A stretch of 64,000 nucleotides of DNA from the NCBI RefSeq assembly GCF_000496695.1, contig NZ_BAUJ01000008.1, positions 1-64,000 on the forward strand. Direction: 5' to 3'. Both the position numbers and the translations under genes were made by a program. Numbering within the stretch: position 1 is the first letter of the stretch; each line of letters begins with the position of its first letter. A model generated the notes under the pieces. That model searched no databases. It was given only the letters and a program-made list of their open reading frames with translations, and had not been told where the DNA came from. The DNA comes from Vibrio halioticoli NBRC 102217 (GTDB lineage: Bacteria; Pseudomonadota; Gammaproteobacteria; Enterobacterales; Vibrionaceae). Positions 26,203-36,268 of the stretch are shown in pieces.

Positions 26203-27564
26203 TCAGTTATTGCGTGGCGTTGACTTCTCATATAGCACGAAGCCAATACAAGCAATCACACATGACAACAAGAACGACGTTGCATGGCTAGGAATAAAGC
26301 CATATAACGCATAACCCGTACCACAAATAGCAAGTATTACAAATAGAGGCAGGGCTGGCACACGAACAAGTCGGTTTGCTTTTGGTTGAGTAAAGCGCAG
26401 TCTCCAAACACCAATAAATAGCAATGCGTAGATGATCCACACGATTGCGATTGGCAAGTCACCGTACAAATCAAAAATGTCTTTATTAACTCCAGTGCCA
26501 ACAAATACAAACCCAACCGTCATATAGATCGCAAGTAGCACAAGCATGGTTACGCCAGAGCGTACAGGTAAGTTGGTTTTTGGCGATACAGAAAGTAAAG
26601 CTTGAGAGCCTTTAAAGTTACGACGCATAGCCAAAGAATATGGCATACGCATACCTAACAGCATCAAACCGTTAAAGCCGCCCAATGCAGAAATAACAAT
26701 GAATAACGATAAAGTTCTACCTAGGCTTTCACCAAACAGTAGATTGGCGACTTGAGACACACCCATTTCACCGTTTACGTACGCAGGGCCTTGAGAAACA
26801 GAAAGCAAACCTAAAGTGAAGGTTACATATACAATTCCGATGATGGCTAAGCCACCAACCATGGCAAGCGGTAAGTTACGTTGTGGATTTTTGATTTCAT
26901 GCGCAATAGTTGTAACGTATATCCAACCATCAAGGGCAAATAAAACCGGAATCAATGCTGCTGCAATAGCCGCGCCAAAACCAACTGTTGTTACAGAGGC
27001 AACAGCATCAGCAGACGCAGTCACAACATCACCTTGATAGAACAAACCAAATACTGCGATAGACAGTAGAGGGATCAATTTGATGATGGTTGAAATACGT
27101 TGTAGCAAGCCACCTAGCGATTCAGCTAAAAGATTCGCACCGGCAAAGACGACAAAATAAAGTGCCGCTAGACCAGCTAATAGTGGTGTAGTCGGTTCAA
27201 CTTGCAGGAATGCACAAGTAAAGATTGTTGAGTAGTACAGAATCACTGACAGAATGAGTGGGATATAAAGTACAGTTTGCACCCATCCAACGAAAAAGCC
27301 GAAGCGCTCGCCCCATGCCGTTTCACTAAATGACATCAGTCCACCGGTTTTAGAACCCATAGACGCGATTTCTGAGATTACAACAGCCGCTATTGTGGTC
27401 AGTAATGCAGCCAGAACCCAAGCGATAACAGCGTAAGTACCGTTGCCACCTGTAGCGCTTAAAACAGGGCCTGTTTTAAAGAAGATGCCAATACCTACCA
27501 CTATACCGACAACCAGTGACACTGCTGTGCCTAAACCGTATTTAGGCTGTAACTTTTCGTGCAC
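26203..27564 (-). CDS. APC-family amino acid permease
   Basis: A 453-residue inner-membrane transporter with about twelve hydrophobic segments. The first helix has the substrate-binding glycine motif VGIVVGIGIFFKTG and helix six has FALDGWIYVTTIAHEIKNPQRN, both typical of the LAT-like branch of the amino acid-polyamine-organocation superfamily. The substrate cannot be assigned. The start is GTG with GAGGTAAT upstream. It is a single gene. Confidence 0.82.
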   Translation of the reverse strand: MHEKLQPKYGLGTAVSLVVGIVVGIGIFFKTGPVLSATGGNGTYAVIAWVLAALLTTIAAVVISEIASMGSKTGGLMSFSETAWGERFGFFVGWVQTVLYIPLILSVILYYSTIFTCAFLQVEPTTPLLAGLAALYFVVFAGANLLAESLGGLLQRISTIIKLIPLLSIAVFGLFYQGDVVTASADAVASVTTVGFGAAIAAALIPVLFALDGWIYVTTIAHEIKNPQRNLPLAMVGGLAIIGIVYVTFTLGLLSVSQGPAYVNGEMGVSQVANLLFGESLGRTLSLFIVISALGGFNGLMLLGMRMPYSLAMRRNFKGSQALLSVSPKTNLPVRSGVTMLVLLAIYMTVGFVFVGTGVNKDIFDLYGDLPIAIVWIIYALLFIGVWRLRFTQPKANRLVRVPALPLFVILAICGTGYALYGFIPSHATSFLLSCVIACIGFVLYEKSTPRNN

Positions 27565-27772
27565 TTTATATTACCTCTATGAAAACCTAGCAAGAAACTC
27601 GAACATAATTGGACCGAGACTATAATTAAAACGAAAGGCGTACGATTAAATTATTCAAATAAAAATGCATACCACACTACCTTCGGCGTTAGCATATAGA
27701 AGCGAAGGCGTGCTTATATTGTGTTAAATCTTAGATTGCATTTATGGTTTGTGCTGAGTTGTTGTGAATAAA

Positions 27773-28408
27773 TTAACGAATGAAGGATTCAGCTTGTTGG
27801 ATGTGACGGATTATCTTAGCTCTATCGACGCCTAAATGGTTGGAATCTAAAATCATAGTCCAATGAGTAATTGCTTGTGAGTAACGCGCACTGAGAAAAT
27901 GATCAGAAGCGATAAGTTGCAGTGCCGTTTCGTTAAAAGGATCTATCTCTAAGGTCATGTCGAGTAGACGTTGTACATTCGGGGTGATGGTTTGAGAGTG
28001 CTGGTAATAAAGTGCACTGGCAAGAGCGGCAAATTGTCCAGCATAAGGCGTTTTAGAAAGCCTTATCGCATAGTCAAAACAGGTGCTGGCAGAATCAAAC
28101 TCGTACTGAAGCATGTACAACTGTCCAAGTTCAAACCAAGCTTGTGGGTCATTGGGAGATGAGGTTAGGTGTTGTTGTGTTTCTTCTAGCAATTCCTCAA
28201 TGGTCTGTGTCTGTTTGCTCACTGGTACGTTAGGCGCAGGGGTATGCACTATTGCCCACAAGCCGAAACTGATAATAAATAGCATGAGACTGCTAATAGC
28301 AGAAAGCTTAAGGCTAGATTTCTGGGGCAACGTTGAACTTAATACAGTGTGAATAATAGCGGTTGCTAGCAATGCCACACCAATGAAAGCCAGATATGTT
28401 GTTAGCAT
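27773..28408 (-). CDS. nrfG: TPR protein NrfG-like, heme-lyase subunit
   Basis: A 211-residue protein with two N-terminal membrane segments (about 5-25 and 37-55) and a periplasmic TPR region (PNDPQAWFELGQLYMLQYEFDSA...). It matches the NrfG/CcmI C-terminal type, which presents apo-NrfA to the NrfE-NrfF heme lyase that loads the CXXCK heme. It lies 60 bases downstream of nrfA, past a strong terminator, and away from nrfEF, which are on the other strand. Confidence 0.82.
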   Translation of the reverse strand: MLTTYLAFIGVALLATAIIHTVLSSTLPQKSSLKLSAISSLMLFIISFGLWAIVHTPAPNVPVSKQTQTIEELLEETQQHLTSSPNDPQAWFELGQLYMLQYEFDSASTCFDYAIRLSKTPYAGQFAALASALYYQHSQTITPNVQRLLDMTLEIDPFNETALQLIASDHFLSARYSQAITHWTMILDSNHLGVDRAKIIRHIQQAESFIR

Positions 28409-28423
28409 TAAATCCCTCGCGTT

Positions 28424-28449
28424 AAAAAGGCTCCGAGATAACGGAGCCT
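28424..28449 (-). terminator. Terminator between nrfA and nrfG
   Basis: On the minus strand AGGCTCCG/CGGAGCCT with a short loop is followed by TTTTT, directly between the nrfA stop and the nrfG start. It should reduce nrfG expression relative to nrfA. Confidence 0.85.
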
Positions 28450-28468
28450 AATGCTTCAATCAAACAAC

Positions 28469-29893
28469 TTAGTAAGTTGCTTCGCGTTTTTTAGCTTCTT
28501 CATCCCATTGTGGCACAAGAGTTTTTAAGAAATGCTCTTTTTCCGCTTTCATTCCTTCCATATCCATACCAAGCACCGCTTGCGCTTTTTCTTTGGTAGA
28601 AATGTCTGGAATTTGAATTGGGTCAGTAATGCCTTTCTTCGCCAGTAAACGAATCACTTTAGTTCGAGCATCAGCCGCTCTATCTACTGCAGTACCAAGT
28701 ACTTCTAGCGCCACTTCAGGAGCATGCATATGAACGCCGTGTGAGGCGATAGCGTAGTCCCAACGCCATTGAGCGTGACGAATATCAGTTAAGATAGGCT
28801 TCATCTCTTCTTCAGTCGCGCCTGCATCCCATGCCGCTTTCGCTTCAAAGTGCGCCGCTACAATTTGTTTCTCTGCGGTTAGCTTCATGCTTAATACTTG
28901 AGCTTTGCGAGTAGACACAATGTTTTGCAGCTGATCTTTGCTCTGGGTATGACAGTTTGCACACGTATCTTCAAAGCGATCAAATGGGTTACCAATCTTA
29001 TGGTCGGTATACACAGTGCCGTCTTCGTTTTCTACTTTAGGCATATGACAGTCAACACACACGACATTATTTTTTCCGTGAATACCGTCTCGCCATGTCT
29101 CATAACCTGGATGCTGTGCTTTTAGCATTGGCGCTTTAGAGACGCCGTGCGTCCAGTCAGCAAAATCGATAGCGTCGAAATAGACTTCCATCTCACCCAC
29201 GGTGGTGCCCATATCCCATGGGAACTTAACTGCATTGTTGGCGTTTTTATCAAAGTAGTATTCAACGTGACATTGTGCGCACACACCGGCTTGCTGATCT
29301 AAGCGTGATTGCTCTTCAAAAGGTTTGCCGATGGCTTTAAACGCACGTTCTGTATAAGGGCGCGTTAAGGCTAGCTCAGGCTCACCATTTTTAAACTTAT
29401 CGCTTTTGGTATTGTGACAGTCAGAACAGCCAATAGGGTTAACCACTTCTGCGCCCAAACGAGCCCATTTGCCGGCAAAATAACCGTCTTCACCTTCTTC
29501 ATCAATCAAACGCGCTACGTCAGGGCTTTTACAGCTCCAACATGCCATCGGCATAGGGCCTGACTCTCCGTCCGTTGGGCCGCCAGTGCGCAAGGTTTCT
29601 CTGAGATCTTCTACCGCATAAAAGTGACCACGCGCTTTATTGTAATCTTTAGCAAAGCCATAGCCTGCCCACAAGATCACCATGTTTGGATCTCCTGCTA
29701 GAGCATCGTCAATTTCTTCACTTTCGCTGGTGGCTTTCCAACTTTGATATTGATCAGGATGAGCCTGTTCAAATGCCGCATTACGCGGATCAAAGCGCTG
29801 TTCTTGTTCTGTTGACGCGTAAGCATTGAGGGTGATTAACCCCAACAAAGCTATGGGCGCTAACACACCGAGTTTCCATTTTTTGTTCGCCAT
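28469..29893 (-). CDS. nrfA: Cytochrome c552 nitrite reductase NrfA
   Basis: A 474-residue periplasmic pentaheme enzyme reducing nitrite to ammonia with six electrons. A signal peptide ends at about NAYAS. The active-site heme has the lysine-ligated motif CWSCK. The other hemes are CSDCH, CAQCH, CVDCH and CANCH. The catalytic region [10 protein letters not shown] carries axial histidines. The length is typical. GGAG precedes the ATG. It is divergent from nrfBCDEF with a perfect FNR box between. Confidence 0.97.
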   Translation of the reverse strand: MANKKWKLGVLAPIALLGLITLNAYASTEQEQRFDPRNAAFEQAHPDQYQSWKATSESEEIDDALAGDPNMVILWAGYGFAKDYNKARGHFYAVEDLRETLRTGGPTDGESGPMPMACWSCKSPDVARLIDEEGEDGYFAGKWARLGAEVVNPIGCSDCHNTKSDKFKNGEPELALTRPYTERAFKAIGKPFEEQSRLDQQAGVCAQCHVEYYFDKNANNAVKFPWDMGTTVGEMEVYFDAIDFADWTHGVSKAPMLKAQHPGYETWRDGIHGKNNVVCVDCHMPKVENEDGTVYTDHKIGNPFDRFEDTCANCHTQSKDQLQNIVSTRKAQVLSMKLTAEKQIVAAHFEAKAAWDAGATEEEMKPILTDIRHAQWRWDYAIASHGVHMHAPEVALEVLGTAVDRAADARTKVIRLLAKKGITDPIQIPDISTKEKAQAVLGMDMEGMKAEKEHFLKTLVPQWDEEAKKREATY

Positions 29894-30382
29894 ATTGTCT
29901 CCAAACTTTCATTTTATGAATTGCGTTGTGGGGCAGGTTCCTAAAAAGAATTGGAGGTGATGACCTTATTAAAAATATGCATTAATTCGGCCAACAGTCG
30001 CAGTATAAATGAAAAGATTGATTTCATATTAGCCAAGCATAACTAAGTTGATCCTAATCAATAATGGCTATAGATCGCACTCACACTTATATAATATTCT
30101 GAATTCATGCTTCTAGATGAGATTAATTGCTATTTGTAAATTAATGAATTATCTCGATTTTCTCACAAATATATAAAAAATAATAAACAAGGGGTGGGTC
30201 ACTAATATGAACAATTGGACTAGGGAAGGATGTGATTGAAGGCTATTATTAAATAAAGCGTTGTGGCTTATCCTAAATAAGAATTGATTGCACTTATCCC
30301 GAAATAAATTGGGCTGAGAGTTGTTAATTGATGGTCGAATTATATTTATAAGAAAAATATTTCGATTTAAGGAAAGGATACA
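29894..30382. other. Divergent nrfA/nrfB regulatory region
   Basis: A 489-base AT-rich stretch with no coding frame of note. It holds one perfect FNR box (30048-30061) and a TATACT hexamer on the minus strand at 30003-30008, about 45 bases nearer to nrfA. No certain NarP heptamer pair was found by eye. Confidence 0.5.
30048..30061. promoter_or_regulatory. FNR box, perfect consensus
   Basis: TTGAT-CCTA-ATCAA is an exact match to the FNR consensus. Its centre is 161 bases from the nrfA start and about 330 from nrfB, so direct control of nrfA under oxygen limitation is likely, and of nrfBCDEF possible. Confidence 0.8.
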
Positions 30383-30967
30383 ATGGGCAATATTAAATTG
30401 ACCATAGCCACGATGCTTAAAGCTCTAATCGCATTGTGCCTATTTGGTTATTCTATTAATGCTTTGGCCAATGATGGTGTCCAGAACCATTCAGCGACAT
30501 CCGAACGCTTTAAAGTAGAGTTCACTCGCGACAAAGACTACAAATGTACTCAGTGTCACAAGGATTCTAAACACACTTTAGCTGAATCTCATGGACAAAA
30601 CGTTATTGATAAAGTCGGTAAAGAAGTAAATTGTACCGATTGTCATAGCAACATAGGACCGGATCACAGAGACGGTGCCTCTACCGTCGTCAAATATTCT
30701 GATGCACAGTCTCGCGTTGGGACAGATAAGCATCAGCTACCACCAGAACTGATTCTAGAAGCTAACGCAGCTTGTACTGATTGTCATACGCCGGAACGTT
30801 TGCGCGAAGCCAACTGGACGCACGACGTACATGCTAAGAATCTCACCTGTTCAAACTGCCACACGGTTCATGGAACCGATGCCAAGGTGCTGTCACATGA
30901 CCACAAGGCAATCGTTGGTATGTGTGTGGACTGTCATTCAGACTTCAACCACAAAGCCAAAGAGTAG
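30383..30967 (+). CDS. nrfB: Pentaheme cytochrome NrfB
   Basis: A 194-residue periplasmic electron donor to NrfA. A signal peptide (to about NALA) is followed by five heme sites: CTQCH, CTDCH, CTDCH, CSNCH and CVDCH. This matches NrfB. AAGGAAAGGAT precedes the ATG. It is the first gene of nrfBCDEF; nrfC begins eight bases after its stop. Confidence 0.95.
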   Translation: MGNIKLTIATMLKALIALCLFGYSINALANDGVQNHSATSERFKVEFTRDKDYKCTQCHKDSKHTLAESHGQNVIDKVGKEVNCTDCHSNIGPDHRDGASTVVKYSDAQSRVGTDKHQLPPELILEANAACTDCHTPERLREANWTHDVHAKNLTCSNCHTVHGTDAKVLSHDHKAIVGMCVDCHSDFNHKAKE

Positions 30968-30975
30968 GAGATGAT

Positions 30976-31662
30976 ATGAGTTGTTCTAGAAGAAACTTCA
31001 TAACCGGCGCGGGTGTCGTCATCTTTACTACTGGCGTAGCGGGTACCGCGGCATTATCAAGCCGTCGCTCATTTGCCAGCGGTGAAGAAGAAGCGGCCAT
31101 TAAGTACGGCATGCTACACGATGAAAATGCCTGTATCGGTTGCACCGCTTGTAGCGACGCCTGCCGAGAAGTGAATAAAGTGCCAGAAGGTGTCAGTCGC
31201 TTAGATATCCATCGTTCTGAACCGATGGGCGAATTCCCTGATGTTGAGTATCGCTTTACCCGAAACTCCTGTCAGCATTGTGAAAACGCCCCTTGCGTGT
31301 ATGTGTGTCCTACGGGCGCGGCTTATAAAGACCCTAAAACCGGCATTGTGGATGTGCATAAAGATAAATGCGTAGGTTGCGGCTACTGTTTAGCGGCATG
31401 TCCTTATCAAGTGCGTTTCTTCCATCCTGAAAATAAAGCGGCGGACAAATGTAACTTTTGTCGAGACACTAATCTTGCGCAAGGCAAACAACCGGCTTGT
31501 GTTGAAAGCTGTCCAACGAGCGCCCTTGTTTTTGGTGATTTAAATGATGCAAATAGCACGATTTCTCAGGCGATAAAAAGCAAGCCTGTATATCGTGACA
31601 AAGTAACGTTGGGCACAAAACCTCAGCTTTACAAAGTGCCGTTTGATAAGGGGGAGGTGTAA
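30976..31662 (+). CDS. nrfC: Iron-sulfur protein NrfC
   Basis: A 228-residue periplasmic ferredoxin-type subunit with a twin-arginine signal (SRRNFITGAG). Cysteine clusters are CIGCTACSDAC, CQHCENAPCVYVCP, CVGCGYCLAACP and CNFC...CVESCP, giving four [4Fe-4S] sites. It transfers electrons from NrfD to NrfB. The start at 30976 has AGGAGATG upstream. An 18-codon in-frame extension overlaps nrfB and is rejected. Confidence 0.95.
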   Translation: MSCSRRNFITGAGVVIFTTGVAGTAALSSRRSFASGEEEAAIKYGMLHDENACIGCTACSDACREVNKVPEGVSRLDIHRSEPMGEFPDVEYRFTRNSCQHCENAPCVYVCPTGAAYKDPKTGIVDVHKDKCVGCGYCLAACPYQVRFFHPENKAADKCNFCRDTNLAQGKQPACVESCPTSALVFGDLNDANSTISQAIKSKPVYRDKVTLGTKPQLYKVPFDKGEV

Positions 31663-31663
31663 C

Positions 31664-32611
31664 ATGAGTAGTGCATTTCATTTCGACTCTTTAGTGTGGG
31701 ATTGGATCATCGCGATCTATCTCTTTTTAGCGGGTATGTCGGCGGGCGCTGTCATCGTCGGGTTATATTTAAAACGCAAAGTGATAGAAGGTGATGCGGC
31801 GCAAAATGGCATCATCAAAGCGATCGCTTGGATTGCGCCAATTGGCATTATCCTCGGGCTATTAATACTGATATTCCACCTAACCAAGCCGTTAGACTTT
31901 TGGAAAATCATGATTTACTACAACCCAACGTCAGTCATGTCGATGGGCGTGTTGTTATTCCAAGTGTATATGGCGGTAGTGTTTGTTTGGATTGGCATTA
32001 TATTTAGAAGCCAAATCATGAACTTCTTAGGTGGACGCTTTCAGTTTATTGATGGCGTTTTACTCAAGTGTAAGCGCTTTGAAAATGGCTTAGAGCTGTT
32101 CTTAGGCTTTTTGGCGATTGCCTTAGCTGCTTATACCGGGTTCTTATTATCGGCACTTAAAACCTATCCGATGCTAAATAACCCTGTACTGCCAATTTTG
32201 TTCTTGTTCTCTAGTTTGTCCTCTGGCGTTGCGGCGTGTCTTTTATTTGGCATCTTGCTGTTTAAAGAAAGTGTCTACAGCCCAAGTGTGGCTTGGATTC
32301 ACAGCTTTGAGCGACCAGTAGTGTTGTTTGAATTATTTGTTCTGGTGACCTTTTTTACTGGGCTTATTTTTGCAGGTGGACAACATGAGGCGGCCGCATG
32401 GAACGCCATCGGTGGCGGTTTTTGGTCGAACTGGTTCTGGTTTGGGGTTGTGGGCATAGGAATGCTCTTGCCACTGGCGATGAACTACTTTAGTTCGGCA
32501 ACGACCAAGCATAATCGTGGCTTCATTTTAGTGGTGACGACCTTGAGTTTGATCGGTGTCTTAATGCTGAGAACATTTGTGCTGTACGCAGGGCAAATGA
32601 CGGTAATATAA
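31664..32611 (+). CDS. nrfD: Membrane quinol dehydrogenase subunit NrfD
   Basis: A 315-residue membrane protein of the NrfD/PsrC family with about eight to nine hydrophobic helices. It oxidises menaquinol and passes electrons to NrfC. The start region WDWIIAIYLFLAGMSAGA is typical. GGGGGAGGTG precedes the ATG, two bases after the nrfC stop region, so the two are coupled. It is followed by a 91-base gap before nrfE that holds a loose inverted repeat. Confidence 0.93.
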   Translation: MSSAFHFDSLVWDWIIAIYLFLAGMSAGAVIVGLYLKRKVIEGDAAQNGIIKAIAWIAPIGIILGLLILIFHLTKPLDFWKIMIYYNPTSVMSMGVLLFQVYMAVVFVWIGIIFRSQIMNFLGGRFQFIDGVLLKCKRFENGLELFLGFLAIALAAYTGFLLSALKTYPMLNNPVLPILFLFSSLSSGVAACLLFGILLFKESVYSPSVAWIHSFERPVVLFELFVLVTFFTGLIFAGGQHEAAAWNAIGGGFWSNWFWFGVVGIGMLLPLAMNYFSSATTKHNRGFILVVTTLSLIGVLMLRTFVLYAGQMTVI

Positions 32612-32702
32612 ACCGATACCAAAAATGCCCAAGCAATACCCAATATCGGCTAATAACTGATTGGTATAAATTGAATTTCTTCAATGGCTTGGGCCTATTT
32701 CT

Positions 32703-34736
32703 ATGAGTGAGACCATGCTAGCAAACCTTGGCTTATTTTGTTTGATCCTGACTGCCATAGTCAGTAGCGCAGGTGTTGGTGTGGGTCTCTATACTGTTGC
32801 GCAGTGGCGAGTCTTTCAAACCGATAACACGGGTCAAGCGAATTACTTGTCTGGCAACTCTTCACCACAGCATCGCTTAATGTGGGCTCCTTCTTTAGTA
32901 CGCTCGTTTGCCTTAATTTCTTTTTTGGCATCGATCATTTCTATTTCATTACTTGCCTACGCCTTTGCCAGTGATGATTTTTCACTGCTCTATGTCTCCG
33001 ACAATTCAAACAGTGCCTTAGCTTTGCCATTTAAAATTGCCGCCACTTGGGGCGGGCATCAAGGCTCAATGTTATTTTGGATACTGGTGTTAGCGGGGTG
33101 GGCGGTGTTGGTCTCTAGGCGACACACTAAAGACAGCGATTATCATGCCAGTTGGTTAATGCTATTGCTGGTTGCCATATTTAGTTGGTTTACTTTAATT
33201 GCCTCCAACCCTTTTGTTTTAAATGAGGTTTTGCCACTGCAAGGGCGAGATCTTAATCCCATGTTGCAAGACATCGGGCTGATTATTCATCCGCCACTGT
33301 TGTACATTGGCTATGTCGGCTTTGCTTCGGTATTAGCGCTTACCTGCGGCTATTTATTGGCACTAGATAACCTAGGCGATGTGTTTGAAAGGCTGACACG
33401 ACATGCGTTATTAGCATGGATCTTTTTAAGTGCCGGGATCTTAGTAGGTGCGGCGTGGGCGTATTATGAGCTCGGTTGGGGCGGATGGTGGTTTTGGGAC
33501 CCGGTAGAAAACGCTTCATTGTTGCCGTGGTTAACCGCGACCGCATTACTGCACTCGGTGATGGCAAGTCGCAAGCAAGGTCAGCTAAAAGTGTTTACCT
33601 TTGTATTGGCTATTGTCACTTTCTGTTTAAGTATTTTAGGCACCTTTATTGTGCGCTCAGGGGTGTTAACCTCAGTGCATGCTTTTGCGGTTGACCCGAG
33701 TAAAGGTCTGGCGCTGTTGGCTATTTTAAGTGTGGTATTTATCAGTGCTTATGGCTTGCTGGTGGCGCGAGTACATTATGTAAAATCCAATGCCATTACA
33801 CGTTTTTCTAGTAAAAACTTTTTGATACTAGTGTCGATTAATTTATTGGTGTTAGCCACAGCAATTGTGTTGCTAGGCACTTTTTATCCCATGCTTTATC
33901 AGCTATTTGGCTTAGGTAATATCTCAGTCGGCGCGCCGTATTTCAATTTACTGTTTGGCCCATTAACCATACTGGCACTGGTAGTGATGGGCTTTAGCCC
34001 GCTAGTAAAATGGCAAGCACAATCGGGCGCATTCCCGGTTAAGTTTCTGTTGGGTTCGCTTATCCTTTGCGGCGTATTAAGCGTGCTCTTTTTGCAGATG
34101 TATATCCATAGAAACAGCCACGTCTCTGCCTCTTGGTCTGCTTGGGCTTTATTAACCACATGGGCGGCAATGTGGATGAGCTTTACCCATATTGCGCGCT
34201 GTTTTCGCGTAAGAAAACAGGTGTATAAATACAAAGTGTATCTGGTGTCTATGGCGCATATTGGAGTCGCCATATTGGCATTCGGTGCTAGCATGAACAG
34301 CTTTTATTCTTATGAACTCACCGCAAAACTGGGCCCAAACAGTCAAGTTCAGTTTGGTGATTATCAAATCCACTATCAAAACACCAAGCTGTATATCGCC
34401 AGCAACTATACCGCCGAACAAGGTGTGGTCGAAATTACCGCCCCTAATGGTCAAACGCATATCGCATTGCCGGAAAAACGCTTTTACTCAGTGCGAGTGA
34501 TGAATATGACTGAGCCATCATTAACTCCATTTTTAGATGGCGATGTGTATCTCACCCTTGGTGAAAAACTCGATACTCAGCATTACGCCGTCAGAATGCA
34601 GTTTAAAGCCTTCATCCGCTGGATATTATTAGGCGCAGTATTGACCATCGTCGCAGGAGTAGGGCTACTTGGACGAGGCGTATTAGTGAAGCAATGGTTC
34701 ATCCAACCTAAAGTAGCCAAGGAGTATCAAGCATGA
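32703..34736 (+). CDS. nrfE: Cytochrome c heme lyase subunit NrfE (CcmF-like)
   Basis: A 677-residue multi-helix membrane protein. The heme-handling WWD domain WGGWWFWDPVENASLLPWL lies at about residues 259-277, and conserved periplasmic histidines occur in PPLLYIGY-type and TSVHAFA contexts. NrfE is the CcmF paralogue dedicated to attaching the CXXCK heme of NrfA together with NrfF and NrfG. The binding site before the ATG is weak. It overlaps nrfF by four bases. Confidence 0.93.
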   Translation: MSETMLANLGLFCLILTAIVSSAGVGVGLYTVAQWRVFQTDNTGQANYLSGNSSPQHRLMWAPSLVRSFALISFLASIISISLLAYAFASDDFSLLYVSDNSNSALALPFKIAATWGGHQGSMLFWILVLAGWAVLVSRRHTKDSDYHASWLMLLLVAIFSWFTLIASNPFVLNEVLPLQGRDLNPMLQDIGLIIHPPLLYIGYVGFASVLALTCGYLLALDNLGDVFERLTRHALLAWIFLSAGILVGAAWAYYELGWGGWWFWDPVENASLLPWLTATALLHSVMASRKQGQLKVFTFVLAIVTFCLSILGTFIVRSGVLTSVHAFAVDPSKGLALLAILSVVFISAYGLLVARVHYVKSNAITRFSSKNFLILVSINLLVLATAIVLLGTFYPMLYQLFGLGNISVGAPYFNLLFGPLTILALVVMGFSPLVKWQAQSGAFPVKFLLGSLILCGVLSVLFLQMYIHRNSHVSASWSAWALLTTWAAMWMSFTHIARCFRVRKQVYKYKVYLVSMAHIGVAILAFGASMNSFYSYELTAKLGPNSQVQFGDYQIHYQNTKLYIASNYTAEQGVVEITAPNGQTHIALPEKRFYSVRVMNMTEPSLTPFLDGDVYLTLGEKLDTQHYAVRMQFKAFIRWILLGAVLTIVAGVGLLGRGVLVKQWFIQPKVAKEYQA

Positions 34737-35155
34737 AATGGCGGTTAGGTCTTGGGATTTTGTTAATAACAGCCATGCTTAACGTCAGCATGGCATCAGG
34801 GTATCAATCCATTTCACATCCCGTTGATTTATTTGAGTTTGATTCTGTCTCTCAACAAAAGCAGGCCATTCATCTAGCCAAAACACTGCGCTGCCCAATG
34901 TGCCAAAATCAAAATTTAATCGAGTCCAACTCAGCTGTCGCCAAAGACATTCGTTTAAGAGTGTTTGAGCTAATCAAAGCCGGCAGCAGCGATGCCGAAG
35001 TTAAACAGTACATGGTAGCGCGATACGGAGAGCACGTTTTGTATCAACCCAGTATGAGTTTAAAAAATGCTTTGTTGTGGGGGACCCCGTTGCTACTTGC
35101 AGTCGGGATGTTTGGGTTTATGGTGAGGCATATTCAGCGTTTGGGTAAAGAGTAG
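34733..35155 (+). CDS. nrfF: Heme lyase thiol-redox subunit NrfF (CcmH-like)
   Basis: A 140-residue protein with a signal peptide, the thioredox motif LRCPMCQNQN, and a C-terminal membrane helix (ALLWGTPLLLAVGMFGFMV). It reduces the apocytochrome cysteines before heme attachment. The length is right for NrfF. Its start overlaps the nrfE stop (ATGA), indicating coupling. It is the last gene of the operon, since nrfG is elsewhere. Confidence 0.93.
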   Translation: MKWRLGLGILLITAMLNVSMASGYQSISHPVDLFEFDSVSQQKQAIHLAKTLRCPMCQNQNLIESNSAVAKDIRLRVFELIKAGSSDAEVKQYMVARYGEHVLYQPSMSLKNALLWGTPLLLAVGMFGFMVRHIQRLGKE

Positions 35156-35306
35156 GATGTGCTGATTTATGTTTAGTTATTTCAAATAACGGATTAGCTA
35201 AAATTTCATGCGCACCCCCATTATTTTACCTCAACCAAGAGTGTATGCAGGCTAGTATTCTGACCAACTGCGTGTTATTGCCATTACTCTTTAAAGGGTA
35301 ATTAAT

Positions 35307-35340
35307 CAAACGCCGTTGTCTTATCCGACAACGGCGTTTG
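35307..35340. terminator. Strong bidirectional hairpin
   Basis: A 14-bp perfect stem CAAACGCCGTTGTC/GACAACGGCGTTTG with a 6-base loop lies between nrfF and the convergent DoxX-like gene. Confidence 0.85.
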
Positions 35341-35360
35341 ACGTTTGCGTATAGTCTGTT

Positions 35361-36161
35361 TTAGTTGCCAGATAAGCGCTTGATTAAACGGTTATTTAAC
35401 AAGTTGGTGCTGAATGCGGCATCCAAGGAGATTGGTCCAGCAGTTTTTGGTAGCATAAATGGATACATCACCATAAAGAAGAAGAAACACAGTTCCCAAC
35501 CACCGCCAGGGAGTGCCCATGTGTACCCGACCATAAAGTGACCACTCATCAATTGAGCCGAAATTAGATAGATTGATGCGGCAAAAGCACCGAAACGGCT
35601 TAATAAGCCAAGACCTAGCGAGATGGCGATAGTCAATTCAACTAAACCACCAAAGATGATCACGTAGTGTGCAATGTGTGGTGGAATATCGGCACCAATG
35701 GTGTTGTGGCCAACTACTTGGGAGAAAAAGTTTAATAACCCTTCGTCGTGCTGAGATAAAAATAGCTTTTCAGTACAGTGAGTAAGCCAGTTTAAACCGA
35801 CAAATGTTCTCATTAATGACAACGCAAGAGCCGGACCGCCGTGGTTTTTGTAAGCATCACGAGATAGGACAATTAATTGTAATAACAGCGGGATAAAGGT
35901 TATCGCAGTTAGCCAGCCGATGATTGACCAATCATGTTGGTCAGCATTACGAACCACGATGATGGTCGGGAAAGTGGTTAATAGAAAACCGACGGTAGAA
36001 TGATTTCGGAAACGGTAAGCGAATATTGGGATTAAAGCCGAAAACACGACCATACATACGGTAGACCAAGTGCCATCAAACAGACTGATGTTGCTAATTA
36101 CAGTAACGAAGGACAGTATGCCAGCTAAGGTCGTAAGTAAGAAAAATTTGTTCTTTGTCAT
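35361..36161 (-). CDS. DoxX-like membrane protein
   Basis: A 266-residue membrane protein. The second half (from about residue 115, LMRTFVGLNWLTHCTEKLF..., then FGGLVELTIAISLGLGLLSRFGA and LPGGGWELCFFFFMVM) matches the four-helix DoxX layout. The first half adds three or four more hydrophobic helices, longer than a minimal DoxX. The function is unknown; DoxX relatives are linked to thiol and redox stress. It is divergent from the LysR gene at 36269, which may control it. Confidence 0.7.
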   Translation of the reverse strand: MTKNKFFLLTTLAGILSFVTVISNISLFDGTWSTVCMVVFSALIPIFAYRFRNHSTVGFLLTTFPTIIVVRNADQHDWSIIGWLTAITFIPLLLQLIVLSRDAYKNHGGPALALSLMRTFVGLNWLTHCTEKLFLSQHDEGLLNFFSQVVGHNTIGADIPPHIAHYVIIFGGLVELTIAISLGLGLLSRFGAFAASIYLISAQLMSGHFMVGYTWALPGGGWELCFFFFMVMYPFMLPKTAGPISLDAAFSTNLLNNRLIKRLSGN

Positions 36162-36268
36162 AGTTTTTAACTCAGATGGTAAAATTTGTGCAATTAAAAT
36201 AACTTAATTCATCTAGTAAATAACCTAGCAAACAGTAAAATGATTTTTTAGAAAAACTAAAAAATAGG

